The translations under genes were made by a program, and so were the position numbers. DNA of 41,260 bases, from positions 1-41,260 of IMG/VR virus record IMGVR_UViG_3300046794_000282. One strand, given 5' to 3'. Under the pieces are notes generated by a model. The model was given only the letters and a program-made list of their open reading frames with translations. It did no database searches and was not told the origin of the DNA. Origin of the DNA: a virus. Below, in pieces: positions 1-8,854 of this stretch. Within the stretch, counting starts at the first letter, position 1. Each line of letters starts with the position of its first letter.

Positions 1-127
1 TGGCCCGCCAGGCGGAGAACGACGCCTCAACCGCCGACATGGCGCGCGAAGCCAAGGCCATCGATGCGTTGCTTAATCAGGCCGATTTGCAGGGCATCTT
101 GGTCGGTCGGGATCGTGAATTCTATGC
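1..127. repeat. Terminal direct repeat (contig overlap), left copy
   Basis: Bases 1-127 are identical to 41134-41260. An exact 127-base overlap at both ends is typical of assembler output from a circular or circularly permuted molecule. It lies inside an open reading frame that continues across the join in the same frame, so it is an overlap of one locus and not a biological terminal repeat. Confidence 0.93.
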
Positions 128-3100
128 CGCGCGCCTTGCTTACCTCGATATCGAGATCGGCAAGCGAAAGACCTTGTCCGGCCTGTTCGCCACCGGCGCC
201 GACCTCGAAGCAGGGGCCAAGGCCGCTGCCGACCTGGACAAATACCTGGATCCGGAGAAGGCCAAGGAGTTCGGCAATGCGCTGAAAGGTTCACTTGGTA
301 CCGCCGCGGCATCGATGATCGCGCTGACCAACGCCATGCAGAAGTATGGCAAGGAGCAAGGAGACATCGAGAAGCAGTACAAAAACGCCGAGATCTCGCG
401 CCGGACGGGGCAGAGTACCCAGGCTGAATATCTGGACGAGATCAACCGGCTGAACGCTCGCAACACGAAGGAACAGCTAAACAGCTACGGCAACATGGCA
501 AGCGCTGCCGCCGGCTTCTTCGACGAGCACAGCCGCGGCTACCAGGCGTTGACGACGGTGTCGCAGGTGTTCCACGCTGCAGAGCTGGCGATGACGATGG
601 CGGAGCTGGTGCCGAAGGCAATCAGCGCCGTCCTGACCCAGGGCCAGGGCGATCCGTACACCGCATTCGGCCGCATGGCTGCCATGGGTGCGCTGGTGGC
701 CGGGCTCGGCGTTGCGATCGGTGGCATTGGCGGCGGAAACGTCGCCAGGGACCGTCAGGCGGCTCAGGGCGCGGGTTCGGTGCTGGGTGACAGCGATGCG
801 AAATCGGAGTCACTCAAGAAGTCGCTCGACCTGATCGAGAAAAACACCTACCAGGACCTGGCCATCAGCAACAGCATGCTGGCCACCCTGAAGAGCATCG
901 ACAGCAATATCAGCAGCTTCGCCAGCCAGCTGGTGCGCAGCACTGACATCACAAACCCGGACGTCGCGCTGAACACCAACAACGGTCTCGCCTCAACGGC
1001 AGGCATGTTGGGCATGACGGCTGGCGGTGCTGCTCTGGGCGGTATGGCTGGCGCCGGACTCACCGCCTTCACCTCCCTTGGTGCTGTTGGTGGCCCGATA
1101 GGCATGGTTGCCGGCGCTATTGCAGGGGCGATCCTTGGGAAAATCCCGGCAGTAGCGAACCTGATGACCTCGGTCTTCGGCGGTAAGCAGAGCGTCGAGG
1201 ATTCCGGCTTCAAGATGGATGCGACCAGTCTGGCGAGCATCTTGAGCAATGGTGCGCATGCTTATCAATACGCTGACATCAAGACCTCCGGCGGCTGGTT
1301 CCGCAGCGACAAGCACAGCGAGCAGTCCAACCCGCTGAGCGACGCCGCCAACCAGCAGTTCACCAGCATCATCACCTCGCTGGCGGACAGCATCAAGGCC
1401 GCAGGCGGGATGCTGGGCCTGTGCGCAGATGACTTCACCAACAAGCTGAACAGCTTCGTGGTCGACATCGGCCATGTGAGCCTGAAGGACTTGAAGGGCG
1501 ACGAACTGCAGAAGGCGCTGGAATCGGTCTTCTCGAAGCTGGGCGACGACATGGCGCAGTATGCCGTCGGCGGGCTGCAGGACCTGCAGCAGGTGGGCGA
1601 GGGCTACCTCGAAACCCTGGTGCGCGTCGCATCCGAATATCAAACCATCGACGTGGTGTTCCAGTCGTTCGGTAAGACGTTCGGCGAAGTTGGCCTGGAA
1701 TCGATCGCCGCGCGCGACCGCTTGGTGCAGCTGGCCGGTGGGTTGGACAAGTTCACCAGTCAGGGCGAGTACTTCCTGACGAACTTCTTCAGCGAACAGG
1801 AGCAAGCCGCGGCGCTCAAGGCGCGGGTGCAGCCTGTGCTGGACCAGTATGGCCTGCAGGCGTCCGGCGAGGGCGCGATGCGGGCCCTACGCGACTTTGT
1901 GGTTTGTCTGGACACGACGACCGAGGCCGGCGCGCAGGCCTACGCGACGCTGATGCAATACGCACCAGCAATCAAGCAGATCGCTGACGCCGAGCAGCAC
2001 GTCTACGATGAGCGCAAGGACCTGCAGGACAAGCTCGACGAGCTGACCATGACGTCGGCCCAGCTGCGGGAAAAGGAGCGCGCAGCGATCGACGCCAGCA
2101 ACCTGGCGCTCTACGACGAGGTGCAGGCGGCCCAGGCAGCGAAAGACGCAATCGAGACGCACAACTCGCTGCTCGAGATTCAGGCCCAGATCTACCAGCT
2201 GACCGGGGACAAGGCGGCAGCCGCCGCGGTGCTGGAACAACAGCATGCTGCAGCGCTGGCGACACTGGATCCTGCCCTGGTCGGGGCAACCCAGAAGCTG
2301 TGGGACCTGCAGGCAGCGGCGAATGCTACCCAGCAGGTCAAGGCCGATGCCACCACGCTGCTTGGCGGGGTCGACGACGCGTTTTCCGCCCTCCAGAAGG
2401 TGGTCGATCGCGAGAAGACCGCAACGCAGCAGATCGTTGACGCGCACACGGCGGCCGTGACCAGGCTGCAAGGGCTTTCGCAGGCCCTGCATAGCGCATT
2501 CGATGGCAGCCTGACGGCCGACCAAAAGTTGGCCGCACGTGCGCAGGCACAGGCGGAGATCCGCGCTGACCTGGCCATCACCAAGGCCGGCGGCACGCTG
2601 TCGGAGGCACAAGTCGAGTCGCTGAAGAAGGCGCTCGGCGCGGTCACGCAAGACGCATCGAAGCAGTTCGGCTCGCGCGAAGACTACATGTTCGATCTGT
2701 TACGGACGCAGAGTGAAATCGCGCAGCTGGGCGACATTACCGACGATTCGCTGTCGATCGAACAAAAGGCCCTCGATGTCGCCAAGGACAACCTAAAACG
2801 TCTCGATGACATCGTTGCGAATGGCCAGGCACAGATCGACGAACTGAAGGGGCAGTCGGTCGCAACGCTGTCTCTGGCGCAAGCCATTGCAGCGCTTCAG
2901 GGCGCAATCGGTGGCGCGAAGTCGAATCCGGTCGTTGGCGGCACATCAACCATCGCCGGCTTCTACCAGGATCTGCTTGGCCGGGCGCCGGATCAGGACG
3001 GCCTGAAGTTCTGGCAGGACCAGCTTGCCCACGGCATTTCGCTCGACGCGATTCGCGCCGCCTTCATGAGGGGCGACGAGTACAAGGACCACCAGAAGGC

Positions 3101-3464
3101 GCTGGGCATACCGGGCTTCGCCAGAGGTGGGGACTTTGGCGGCGGCTGGCGGCTTGTGGGCGAGGATGGGCCAGAGCTGGAGGCAACCGGGCCGGCGCGC
3201 ATCTTCAACGCTCAACAGACCTCGGGCCTGCTGAGCCGGATCGGGGCTTCGTCAGAGGGCAGCACAGCGCTGGTGAACGAAATGCGCGGCCTTCGTGCCG
3301 ACAATGCGGCGCTCCGCGAAGAAGTGAAGGGTCTTCGAGCAGAGACCCGTGCGGTGGCCACTCATGCCGCCACGACCGCAGGCCGGTTGAAACGGGCGAT
3401 TAAGAACGACACGCTGGAAATCAGTGCGCCGAAGCCGATCGCCGTGATCGTAACAACGGAGTAA
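1..3464 (+). CDS. Tail tape measure protein, C-terminal part (gene continues from 39327)
   Basis: This is the 3' part of the tape measure gene. It is open from base 3, and position 39 corresponds to 41172, which is 615 codons in frame after the ATG at 39327, so the full protein is about 1756 residues. Tape measure proteins set tail length and help DNA enter the cell. The part here has a Gly/Ala-rich hydrophobic segment near 1010-1160, long helical Gln/Ala/Glu-rich stretches between about 1980 and 2900, and a segment at about 2950-3090 with the pattern FYQDLLGRAPDQDG, which fits a DUF4214 domain. The end contains ARGGDFGGGW followed by GEDGPEL, a C-terminal signature common in tape measures. 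The ATG at 39 is internal and not the true start. The next gene begins 8 bp after the stop. Confidence 0.93.
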   Translation, partial: ARQAENDASTADMAREAKAIDALLNQADLQGILVGRDREFYAARLAYLDIEIGKRKTLSGLFATGADLEAGAKAAADLDKYLDPEKAKEFGNALKGSLGTAAASMIALTNAMQKYGKEQGDIEKQYKNAEISRRTGQSTQAEYLDEINRLNARNTKEQLNSYGNMASAAAGFFDEHSRGYQALTTVSQVFHAAELAMTMAELVPKAISAVLTQGQGDPYTAFGRMAAMGALVAGLGVAIGGIGGGNVARDRQAAQGAGSVLGDSDAKSESLKKSLDLIEKNTYQDLAISNSMLATLKSIDSNISSFASQLVRSTDITNPDVALNTNNGLASTAGMLGMTAGGAALGGMAGAGLTAFTSLGAVGGPIGMVAGAIAGAILGKIPAVANLMTSVFGGKQSVEDSGFKMDATSLASILSNGAHAYQYADIKTSGGWFRSDKHSEQSNPLSDAANQQFTSIITSLADSIKAAGGMLGLCADDFTNKLNSFVVDIGHVSLKDLKGDELQKALESVFSKLGDDMAQYAVGGLQDLQQVGEGYLETLVRVASEYQTIDVVFQSFGKTFGEVGLESIAARDRLVQLAGGLDKFTSQGEYFLTNFFSEQEQAAALKARVQPVLDQYGLQASGEGAMRALRDFVVCLDTTTEAGAQAYATLMQYAPAIKQIADAEQHVYDERKDLQDKLDELTMTSAQLREKERAAIDASNLALYDEVQAAQAAKDAIETHNSLLEIQAQIYQLTGDKAAAAAVLEQQHAAALATLDPALVGATQKLWDLQAAANATQQVKADATTLLGGVDDAFSALQKVVDREKTATQQIVDAHTAAVTRLQGLSQALHSAFDGSLTADQKLAARAQAQAEIRADLAITKAGGTLSEAQVESLKKALGAVTQDASKQFGSREDYMFDLLRTQSEIAQLGDITDDSLSIEQKALDVAKDNLKRLDDIVANGQAQIDELKGQSVATLSLAQAIAALQGAIGGAKSNPVVGGTSTIAGFYQDLLGRAPDQDGLKFWQDQLAHGISLDAIRAAFMRGDEYKDHQKALGIPGFARGGDFGGGWRLVGEDGPELEATGPARIFNAQQTSGLLSRIGASSEGSTALVNEMRGLRADNAALREEVKGLRAETRAVATHAATTAGRLKRAIKNDTLEISAPKPIAVIVTTE

Positions 3465-3472
3465 GGAGACAT

Positions 3473-4387
3473 ATGCCCAATTGCAAGGTGATCAAGCCGG
3501 TGCCGATCACGACCGCAATGTTCAGCTACTGCACTGTGACGCAGCCGGCGCCCGGGGAAGTTCTCTGGCGTCCGGACGCGGCATACGCGGTAGGTGACAA
3601 GGCCATTCGCACGGAGACGCATCTGGTCTACAAGCGGCTGGTCGCCGGCACCACAGCTACGCCACCCGAGGACGACCCCGCAAACTGGTACCCCTACAGC
3701 TCCACTCAGCAATGGGCGATGTTCGATCGAAAGGTGGGCAGTCAGACCTCGACAAATGGTGATCTGGTTATTGTGCTGACGCCCGGCCAGATCAACAGCA
3801 TGCTCTTCCTCGAGGTGGAAGGGCGCTGGGTCCACGTCATCATGAAGGACCGCCCAGGCGGAACGATTGTTTACGACAAGTTGGTGGATCTGGACGTCAC
3901 TGAGGTCAACAGCGTCTACGACTTCCTCTTCGAGGAGCGAGAGCAGAAGAAGGACTTCGCACTGACAGACCTTCCGTCGATCTTTATCACGTGCGAGGTG
4001 ACGATCACGATCTCGTCGACGTTCCGGTCCTCGATTGGTGTGCTGCAGGTCGGGCAACTTATTGAGGTTGGTGACACGCAGTACGGAGCGTCAGTTGGGA
4101 TTGACGACTACTCGCAGAAAGAGCGCGACACCTTCGGAAACCTCGACGTGGAAGAGGGCTCGTACAGCAAGACGAATACCTTGTCGGTGGAAATCGCCAA
4201 GAAAGACTTCAACCGCCTGTACCGAATGTTTGCTTCATTGCGCGCGACTCCCTGCGGGTACATCGGTGTCGATGCAGAAGGATTTGAGCCGATGCTCAAT
4301 TACGGGTATTACAGGAGCTTCTCCATCACGGTTGAATACCTAAATTCCTACCTTTGCGCACTCGAAATTGAAGGACTAAGCACATGA
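3473..4387 (+). CDS. Tail tip structural protein, unknown function
   Basis: This 304-residue protein directly follows the tape measure, where distal tail proteins are normally encoded. The start has the upstream sequence AAGGAGACAT. Residues about 24-70 have a W-x(4)-AYAVGDK...VYK...W spacing that resembles small carbohydrate-binding modules of the chitin-binding type 3 kind; this is only a resemblance. The rest is beta-rich with no recognised catalytic motif. Its stop overlaps the next ATG by four bases, so the tail-tip genes are translationally coupled. It may be a distal tail (Dit-like) or adhesion protein. The family was not recognised with certainty. Confidence 0.75.
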   Translation: MPNCKVIKPVPITTAMFSYCTVTQPAPGEVLWRPDAAYAVGDKAIRTETHLVYKRLVAGTTATPPEDDPANWYPYSSTQQWAMFDRKVGSQTSTNGDLVIVLTPGQINSMLFLEVEGRWVHVIMKDRPGGTIVYDKLVDLDVTEVNSVYDFLFEEREQKKDFALTDLPSIFITCEVTITISSTFRSSIGVLQVGQLIEVGDTQYGASVGIDDYSQKERDTFGNLDVEEGSYSKTNTLSVEIAKKDFNRLYRMFASLRATPCGYIGVDAEGFEPMLNYGYYRSFSITVEYLNSYLCALEIEGLST

Positions 4388-5259
4388 CCTCTGCTATTAC
4401 CCCGATCCCACCGCTTGATTGGACCTCCCCCACGTTCAAGAATGACGTGGGGGCGATGTTCTCTACCTACTTCCCGAACTTGACGGTCGAGCTGACGGCG
4501 TTCTTCTCCGCGCTTACCACGCTGGCCGGCGGTGGTGGATTCAGCATTCCCTATAAGTTCTCGACGACGACGACCGCGGGCGACCCGGGCCCTGGCTTCC
4601 TGCGCCTGAATACGGCAAGTGCGGCCACGGCGACGACCTTGTATCTCGACCTGGTGGGGAGTGACGCCAAGGACTACACCACGCTGCTCGACACGATGGA
4701 CGACTCGAGCAGTGCCGTGCTGGGCCAGCTGCGCCTGATGAAGGTGACGGACCCCACGAAGTTCATGTGCTTCAACCTGACGCTGCTGACGACCGCCTCC
4801 GGGTATCGCCAGCTCACGGTCGTGAGCACCGGCTACAGCGACACCGCGCCCTTCCTGAACAATGATGTCGTGCTGCTCCACTTCACCCGGACTGGTGACC
4901 GCGGATCTACCGGCCCGGCCGGCACGATCGTTCGTCGCACGGTCTCCGTGGCCTCGAACACGGCGCCAGCACCGGACATCAGCACCACCGATCTGTACGC
5001 AATCACTGCTCTGGCCGGTGCTGCAGTTGTCGGCGCGCCGACGGCTTCGGGCAACGGCGCCAGCGACGGGCAGGGCCTCATGTTCCGTATCAAGGACAAC
5101 GGCACGGCACGTGCGCTGAGCTGGAACGCCATGTACCGCGCCGGTTCGGACGTGATCCTACCGACGACAACCGTGCTCGGAAAAACCCTGTACGTGGGCT
5201 TCATCTATAACGCGGCCGACAACAAGTGGGACCTCGTCTCGACCTTGGGTAACATCTGA
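4384..5259 (+). CDS. Tail fibre-like protein
   Basis: A 291-residue protein whose ATG overlaps the preceding stop (ATGA). The last 110 residues hold the pattern GQGLMFRIKDNGTARALSW followed by KTLYVGFIYN and KWDL. This C-terminal beta domain is common in phage tail fibres and other receptor-binding proteins. The N-terminal half has no recognised domain and is rich in Thr, Ser and Ala. The protein probably sits at the tail tip and may contact the host surface. The next gene starts on the A of this gene's TGA stop. Confidence 0.72.
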   Translation: MTSAITPIPPLDWTSPTFKNDVGAMFSTYFPNLTVELTAFFSALTTLAGGGGFSIPYKFSTTTTAGDPGPGFLRLNTASAATATTLYLDLVGSDAKDYTTLLDTMDDSSSAVLGQLRLMKVTDPTKFMCFNLTLLTTASGYRQLTVVSTGYSDTAPFLNNDVVLLHFTRTGDRGSTGPAGTIVRRTVSVASNTAPAPDISTTDLYAITALAGAAVVGAPTASGNGASDGQGLMFRIKDNGTARALSWNAMYRAGSDVILPTTTVLGKTLYVGFIYNAADNKWDLVSTLGNI

Positions 5260-6311
5260 TGACTATCCTCTATGCCCGCCCAAACCTGGTGGATCTTGGT
5301 GACGTCACCGGATATTCGCTGACTTCTGGAGGTCCGAGCGCCAACAAGACGCCGACGAACGCCCTCGATACGCTGGTTTTCGATAGCAATTCAGGGCCGA
5401 GGCGTTCAATTGCCGGCTACCTCCCCGGCTACGCCGTCCAGCTCCTGATGAGTGTGCCGATGGATATCGTGGGGACAGTCAATCTGACCAAGGACTCGGT
5501 CCTGATGGGTACCGTCGGGGGTGTGACACTGCAGGGGTATAACGGCAACTCCTTCGACAACATCTACCATCTTGACGCCTCCCAGTGCGTCGTCGGCAGC
5601 CAAGGTCTGGCTATGTCTGGCGATACCTACTGGCAGCTGCAAGGCAATTTCACTACCATCGGGCAAATCCGCATATATGGTGGCACCTTTGACGAATATC
5701 TGTACTGTACAGACGGGTCTACCATTACCTGCAATACTATTTTCGTGACCGGTTCGAGTCCAACCACGAACGGCACCTTGTTCACCGGCAACGGCATCAA
5801 TCTAGTCGTAACTGGGGCTGACAACGGGACCAGCGTCACCTGCAATATTGCGAACATCAACGCGCCAGGCCAGGTTTCGATCACCTTCACGGACAAGAGC
5901 TCCACCCTGAAGACCACGCTCCTTGGATCCGCTACCTGGAACTTTACTAATGACACCGGCAATGCACAGGGCACTGGTGGGGTTCAGTTCAACGGAGCGG
6001 TCAGTTTCGGCACTTTCAACGGCGGCAAGGGTGCGATAAATATTTTTAACGCTGGCAGTTTCTACACAGCCACGACTTGGAATCTTGATGGTAGTGGGCA
6101 ATACACCGTTCTTAAGTCGACAAGCACTACGCCGGTCCAGCTGGGCAAGCCAGCCGGCGGCACCATTGCCGCCAACTTCTGCAACTTCAACTACATCAAC
6201 TGTGCCACATCACCGCTAACTCTAATTCGCGCCACCAATTCGAAACTGACCGGCGGTGGCACGGGTATCACGCTGGTCGGGATGACCTCCCGTTTCATGC
6301 CTTTCTTTTAA
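5259..6311 (+). CDS. Probable tail spike or fibre protein, beta-solenoid-like
   Basis: This 350-residue protein is rich in Gly, Asn, Thr and Ser, with short alternating hydrophobic strands, as expected for a beta-helical or beta-rich surface protein. No enzymatic motif was found. Start and preceding stop overlap as TGATG, so it is coupled to the fibre gene before it. Local base composition is more AT-rich than the head genes (for example around 5640-5760 and 6000-6070), which often marks exchanged receptor-binding segments. Its position suggests a receptor-binding protein. The role is inferred from context. Confidence 0.65.
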   Translation: MTILYARPNLVDLGDVTGYSLTSGGPSANKTPTNALDTLVFDSNSGPRRSIAGYLPGYAVQLLMSVPMDIVGTVNLTKDSVLMGTVGGVTLQGYNGNSFDNIYHLDASQCVVGSQGLAMSGDTYWQLQGNFTTIGQIRIYGGTFDEYLYCTDGSTITCNTIFVTGSSPTTNGTLFTGNGINLVVTGADNGTSVTCNIANINAPGQVSITFTDKSSTLKTTLLGSATWNFTNDTGNAQGTGGVQFNGAVSFGTFNGGKGAINIFNAGSFYTATTWNLDGSGQYTVLKSTSTTPVQLGKPAGGTIAANFCNFNYINCATSPLTLIRATNSKLTGGGTGITLVGMTSRFMPFF

Positions 6312-6319
6312 GGATAGCT

Positions 6320-6973
6320 ATGTACATTCGCAATGGGCAGCCCTTCGACATCTCCGCGCCGCAGGTATTGAACGATGTGCAATACCCGCCTGGTTGGTTC
6401 TTCGACGCCGAGCAGCGGGCTGCCAATAACATCCTCCAGATCCCTGACCCAGTGCCGCCGGCGACCACGGCCACGCAGATCGCAACCCTCGTCGAGTTCC
6501 GACTGTCCAGCGGCGTCTGGGCGCCGCGATGGCAGGTCGTTGAAAAGACGTCGGAGCAACTGGAAGCCGAAGCCGCTGCGCTCAAGACGGACATCGAAGC
6601 GGCCGTGGCCCAGTGCTATGTCGATGTCGATGCCGTTACCAAGGACGCGGTTGGCGCGCGCACCGAGGAGTACCGCGAGGCCGAGGAAGCCGCCCGTACC
6701 TTCGCCACCGCTGGCTACCAGGGGGACGTCGCCCTGTCAGTTTCGAGCTACGCGCAATACAACCCAACCCGCCAGGCCCAAACCAACCAGTGGGCAGCGG
6801 ACCAGATCATCGCCAAGGCGGATGCCTACCGTGAGGCCCAGGTGCAGATGCGCGCTAGGCGCTTCGAGTGCCAGACCGGCATGCGCGCGTCGACGACGCG
6901 GGAGCAGCTGGCGGCCGCAGTCGCGAACTGGCGCAACTTCATTGCCGGCATCCGCTCGGCGCTGGGCCTGTGA
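6320..6973 (+). CDS. Tail fibre assembly-like / tail protein
   Basis: A 217-residue protein after the spike-like gene. The N-terminal half (NGQPFDISAPQVL, then YPPGWF) resembles short domains in tail-fibre accessory proteins. The C-terminal half is helical, with the pattern EYREAEEAARTFATAGYQG, a motif seen in many phage tail-associated proteins of unknown biochemical role. It may be a chaperone for the preceding fibre or a small structural protein. The stop overlaps the next start as TGATG. Confidence 0.65.
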   Translation: MYIRNGQPFDISAPQVLNDVQYPPGWFFDAEQRAANNILQIPDPVPPATTATQIATLVEFRLSSGVWAPRWQVVEKTSEQLEAEAAALKTDIEAAVAQCYVDVDAVTKDAVGARTEEYREAEEAARTFATAGYQGDVALSVSSYAQYNPTRQAQTNQWAADQIIAKADAYREAQVQMRARRFECQTGMRASTTREQLAAAVANWRNFIAGIRSALGL

Positions 6974-7512
6974 TGCGCGGCGGCTACGTTAAGGTCCGGC
7001 TCACCAGCCGCTGGCCCTACAACCCACTGAGTCTGGTGATCGGCATCGCAGCCGGTTCCCGCCAGTTCAGCCACGCCATCACCATCATCGGCGACCGGGC
7101 TTATGAAGCCTCGATGACGCACGGCTGCCGCGCAGGCTCTGTCGATGATCTGATGGAAGGCGTAGCGGTCTACCGCGACATGCCGGTCTGGGTTCCGGAC
7201 ATCGATGCCGCGCAGGCGTTTGCCGAGGCCCAGATAGGGAAGGGCTATGACTGGCCTGGGGCCGTCGGCATCCCTTTCACCTATTCGGAGGACTGGAGCG
7301 ACGATAGCTGCTGGTGGTGCTCGGACCTATCCTTTGCCATCGTCCTGGCTGGCGGCACGCGTTTGCTCGATCCGGATGTGATGAAGCGCGCCCGGCCGAT
7401 CGATCTTCACATGGCCGATTACCTCAAAGGGCCGATCATGCGACGGCGACAACCACCGACTCAACCACCTAACCAACCTGCCTCGGCAGGTTTTTTTTCG
7501 CCTAACGCATAG
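6973..7512 (+). CDS. Permuted papain-like (NlpC/P60-superfamily) amidase or hydrolase
   Basis: The 179-residue protein is read from the ATG that overlaps the previous stop (TGATG); a longer reading from 6868 would overlap that gene by over 100 bp and is unlikely. Visible catalytic candidates are H34 (in QFSHAITII), E45 (in AYEAS) and C116 (in WWCSDLS). The order His, Glu, then Cys is that of circularly permuted papain-like enzymes such as the YiiX group. In a tail operon this is likely the enzyme that opens peptidoglycan at DNA entry. It occupies the place held by the lambda K protein. The last 35 codons contain an intrinsic terminator, and the Pro/Gln-rich C-terminus is probably a by-product of that overlap. 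Confidence 0.75.
   Translation: MRGGYVKVRLTSRWPYNPLSLVIGIAAGSRQFSHAITIIGDRAYEASMTHGCRAGSVDDLMEGVAVYRDMPVWVPDIDAAQAFAEAQIGKGYDWPGAVGIPFTYSEDWSDDSCWWCSDLSFAIVLAGGTRLLDPDVMKRARPIDLHMADYLKGPIMRRRQPPTQPPNQPASAGFFSPNA
7475..7498 (+). terminator. Rho-independent terminator at the end of the tail operon
   Basis: The stem AACCTGC/GCAGGTT closes on a four-base loop (CTCG) and is followed by eight T. It lies inside the last codons of the amidase gene, before its stop at 7510-7512. It separates tail genes from lysis genes and would need antitermination or a second promoter for full lysis expression. Confidence 0.85.
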
Positions 7513-7519
7513 GGCAAAC

Positions 7520-7732
7520 ATGAACCAAATTACTCCTCCCGAAGCGGGCAGCTACGCCGGCGCCGTCGTGGCCATCGTCGCCTCCATGACCCTGACGCAG
7601 TGGGGCATCATCGTCGGCATCATTACCGCGTTGGCGACGTTCTTCCTTAACGCGTTCTACATGCGTCGCCGTGACCTGCGTGAGGAGCGCGAGAGCGCGG
7701 CAACCCTTGCAGCACTGGGAGCGAAACAATGA
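7520..7732 (+). CDS. Holin, HP1-type
   Basis: A 70-residue protein with a short N-terminus, one or two hydrophobic helices (about residues 12-46, including QWGIIVGIITALATFFLNAF) and a charged tail RRRDLREERE. This pattern fits the small HP1-like holin family. Holins form membrane lesions that release the endolysin at a set time. It starts 7 bp after the amidase stop and overlaps the next gene by four bases (ATGA). The position directly before two further lysis genes supports the call. Confidence 0.82.
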   Translation: MNQITPPEAGSYAGAVVAIVASMTLTQWGIIVGIITALATFFLNAFYMRRRDLREERESAATLAALGAKQ

Positions 7733-8196
7733 TCTCCGCACTCATTTCCTTTTTCGGTGGCTCGGTCTTCCGGATGATGTGGGGCGAGATCTCGTCCTGG
7801 ATGACGGCGCGTCAAGACCATTCGTTTGAGATCGAGCGCCTTCGCCTGCAGGGCGAGCTGGACGCCGCGGCGCACGGGCGCAACATGGAAGCCATCAAAG
7901 TGCAGGCCGACCTAGGCGTCCAGACCATCCGCGTGCAGGGCGAGACCGACCTGGCGCGCATTGATGCCGGCGTGTTCGGCCAGGCCGTCGAACTGACCGG
8001 CAAGCTGACGGGTTTCGCCGTGGTCGACATCTGGAACGGCGTCATCCGCCCGATGCTGGCCACCGAGTGCATGCTGCTCTGGCTCTTGCACCTGTACCGT
8101 CACAACTGGACGCTGGACGAGCAGGGCTGGGCGCTGGTGGGCGCGGCGTTGGGCATCTTCGTCGCCGATCGCACGCTGCTCAAACGGGGAAAGTGA
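7729..8196 (+). CDS. 3TM holin-like membrane protein
   Basis: A 155-residue protein with a short N-terminal hydrophobic segment, a central charged helical region (about 25-90, rich in Glu, Gln, Arg) and two C-terminal hydrophobic helices (about 107-122 and 133-148). The layout and the motif DIWNGVIRPML resemble the 3TM holin group found in gene transfer agents and many prophages. It may be a second holin, or a membrane partner that modulates lysis. It is coupled on both sides, by ATGA upstream and TGATG downstream. Confidence 0.68.
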   Translation: MISALISFFGGSVFRMMWGEISSWMTARQDHSFEIERLRLQGELDAAAHGRNMEAIKVQADLGVQTIRVQGETDLARIDAGVFGQAVELTGKLTGFAVVDIWNGVIRPMLATECMLLWLLHLYRHNWTLDEQGWALVGAALGIFVADRTLLKRGK

Positions 8197-8657
8197 TGAC
8201 CCGGGCCGAGTTCGAAGCGCTGGCCGTCCAGGTGGCGGGAGCGCTGGCTAGGCGCTTCGAGGGCCTGTTCCTCCTGCCGTACCTGTGCCCGGCCGGCATT
8301 CCGTCGATCGGGTACGGCGCCACCTACTACGAGGATGGCGTACGGGTGACGTTGAAGGATCCGGCGATCTCGCGGGAGCGCGCCGAGGCGCTGCTGCTGT
8401 GGATGGTGCGCACAATCTACCTGCCGGCGGTGCTGCGCCTCTGTCCTGGTGCGGACACGCCGGAGCGGCTGGCGGCGCTGATCGACTTCGCGTTCAACCT
8501 CGGTACTGGCAATCTGGCGGCGAGCACCCTGCGCAAGCGTGTGAACGCTAGCCGCTGGGCCGATGTACCTGCTGAAATTCGGAAGTGGAACCGCGGGGGC
8601 GGGCGCGTCCTACGGGGGCTGGTGCTCCGGCGCGAGGCAGAGGCGGCGCTGGTCTGA
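8196..8657 (+). CDS. Endolysin, GH24 (T4/P22-type) lysozyme
   Basis: Read from the ATG overlapping the previous stop, this gives 153 residues, normal for the family; the longer reading from 8067 is rejected because it overlaps the 3TM gene by 130 bp. The active-site stretch has Glu22 in RRFEGL and the IGYGAT motif. Measured against T4 lysozyme E11/D20/T26 spacing, the Asp position is Cys31 and the Thr position is Ser37. Cys at that place is found in a subgroup of phage lysozymes and is compatible with activity. The enzyme hydrolyses the glycan chain of peptidoglycan. No signal peptide is seen, so it should rely on the holin. No Rz/Rz1 pair was found nearby. Confidence 0.9.
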   Translation: MTRAEFEALAVQVAGALARRFEGLFLLPYLCPAGIPSIGYGATYYEDGVRVTLKDPAISRERAEALLLWMVRTIYLPAVLRLCPGADTPERLAALIDFAFNLGTGNLAASTLRKRVNASRWADVPAEIRKWNRGGGRVLRGLVLRREAEAALV

Positions 8658-8826
8658 TCTGACAACCGGACGGCCGTTTCACGCAGTATTGCGAGACGGC
8701 AGCTTGAGCCAGCCCAGAAGTCAAGTCATTAAATAAACGTTTCAATAACGCGACAGATCAATTACAAATTCCATTTGTATTTTGAACGCTGTGAACAAAG
8801 GAATCGTTATACGTCGTAAAGAAAAC

Positions 8827-8854
8827 TTGCATAACGTGGATTTATCAGTATATA
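8827..8854 (+). promoter_or_regulatory. Candidate rightward promoter
   Basis: TTGCAT and TATATA are separated by 16 bases in the AT-rich gap. The match to the sigma-70 consensus is moderate. It would serve the small gene at 9071. Confidence 0.35.
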
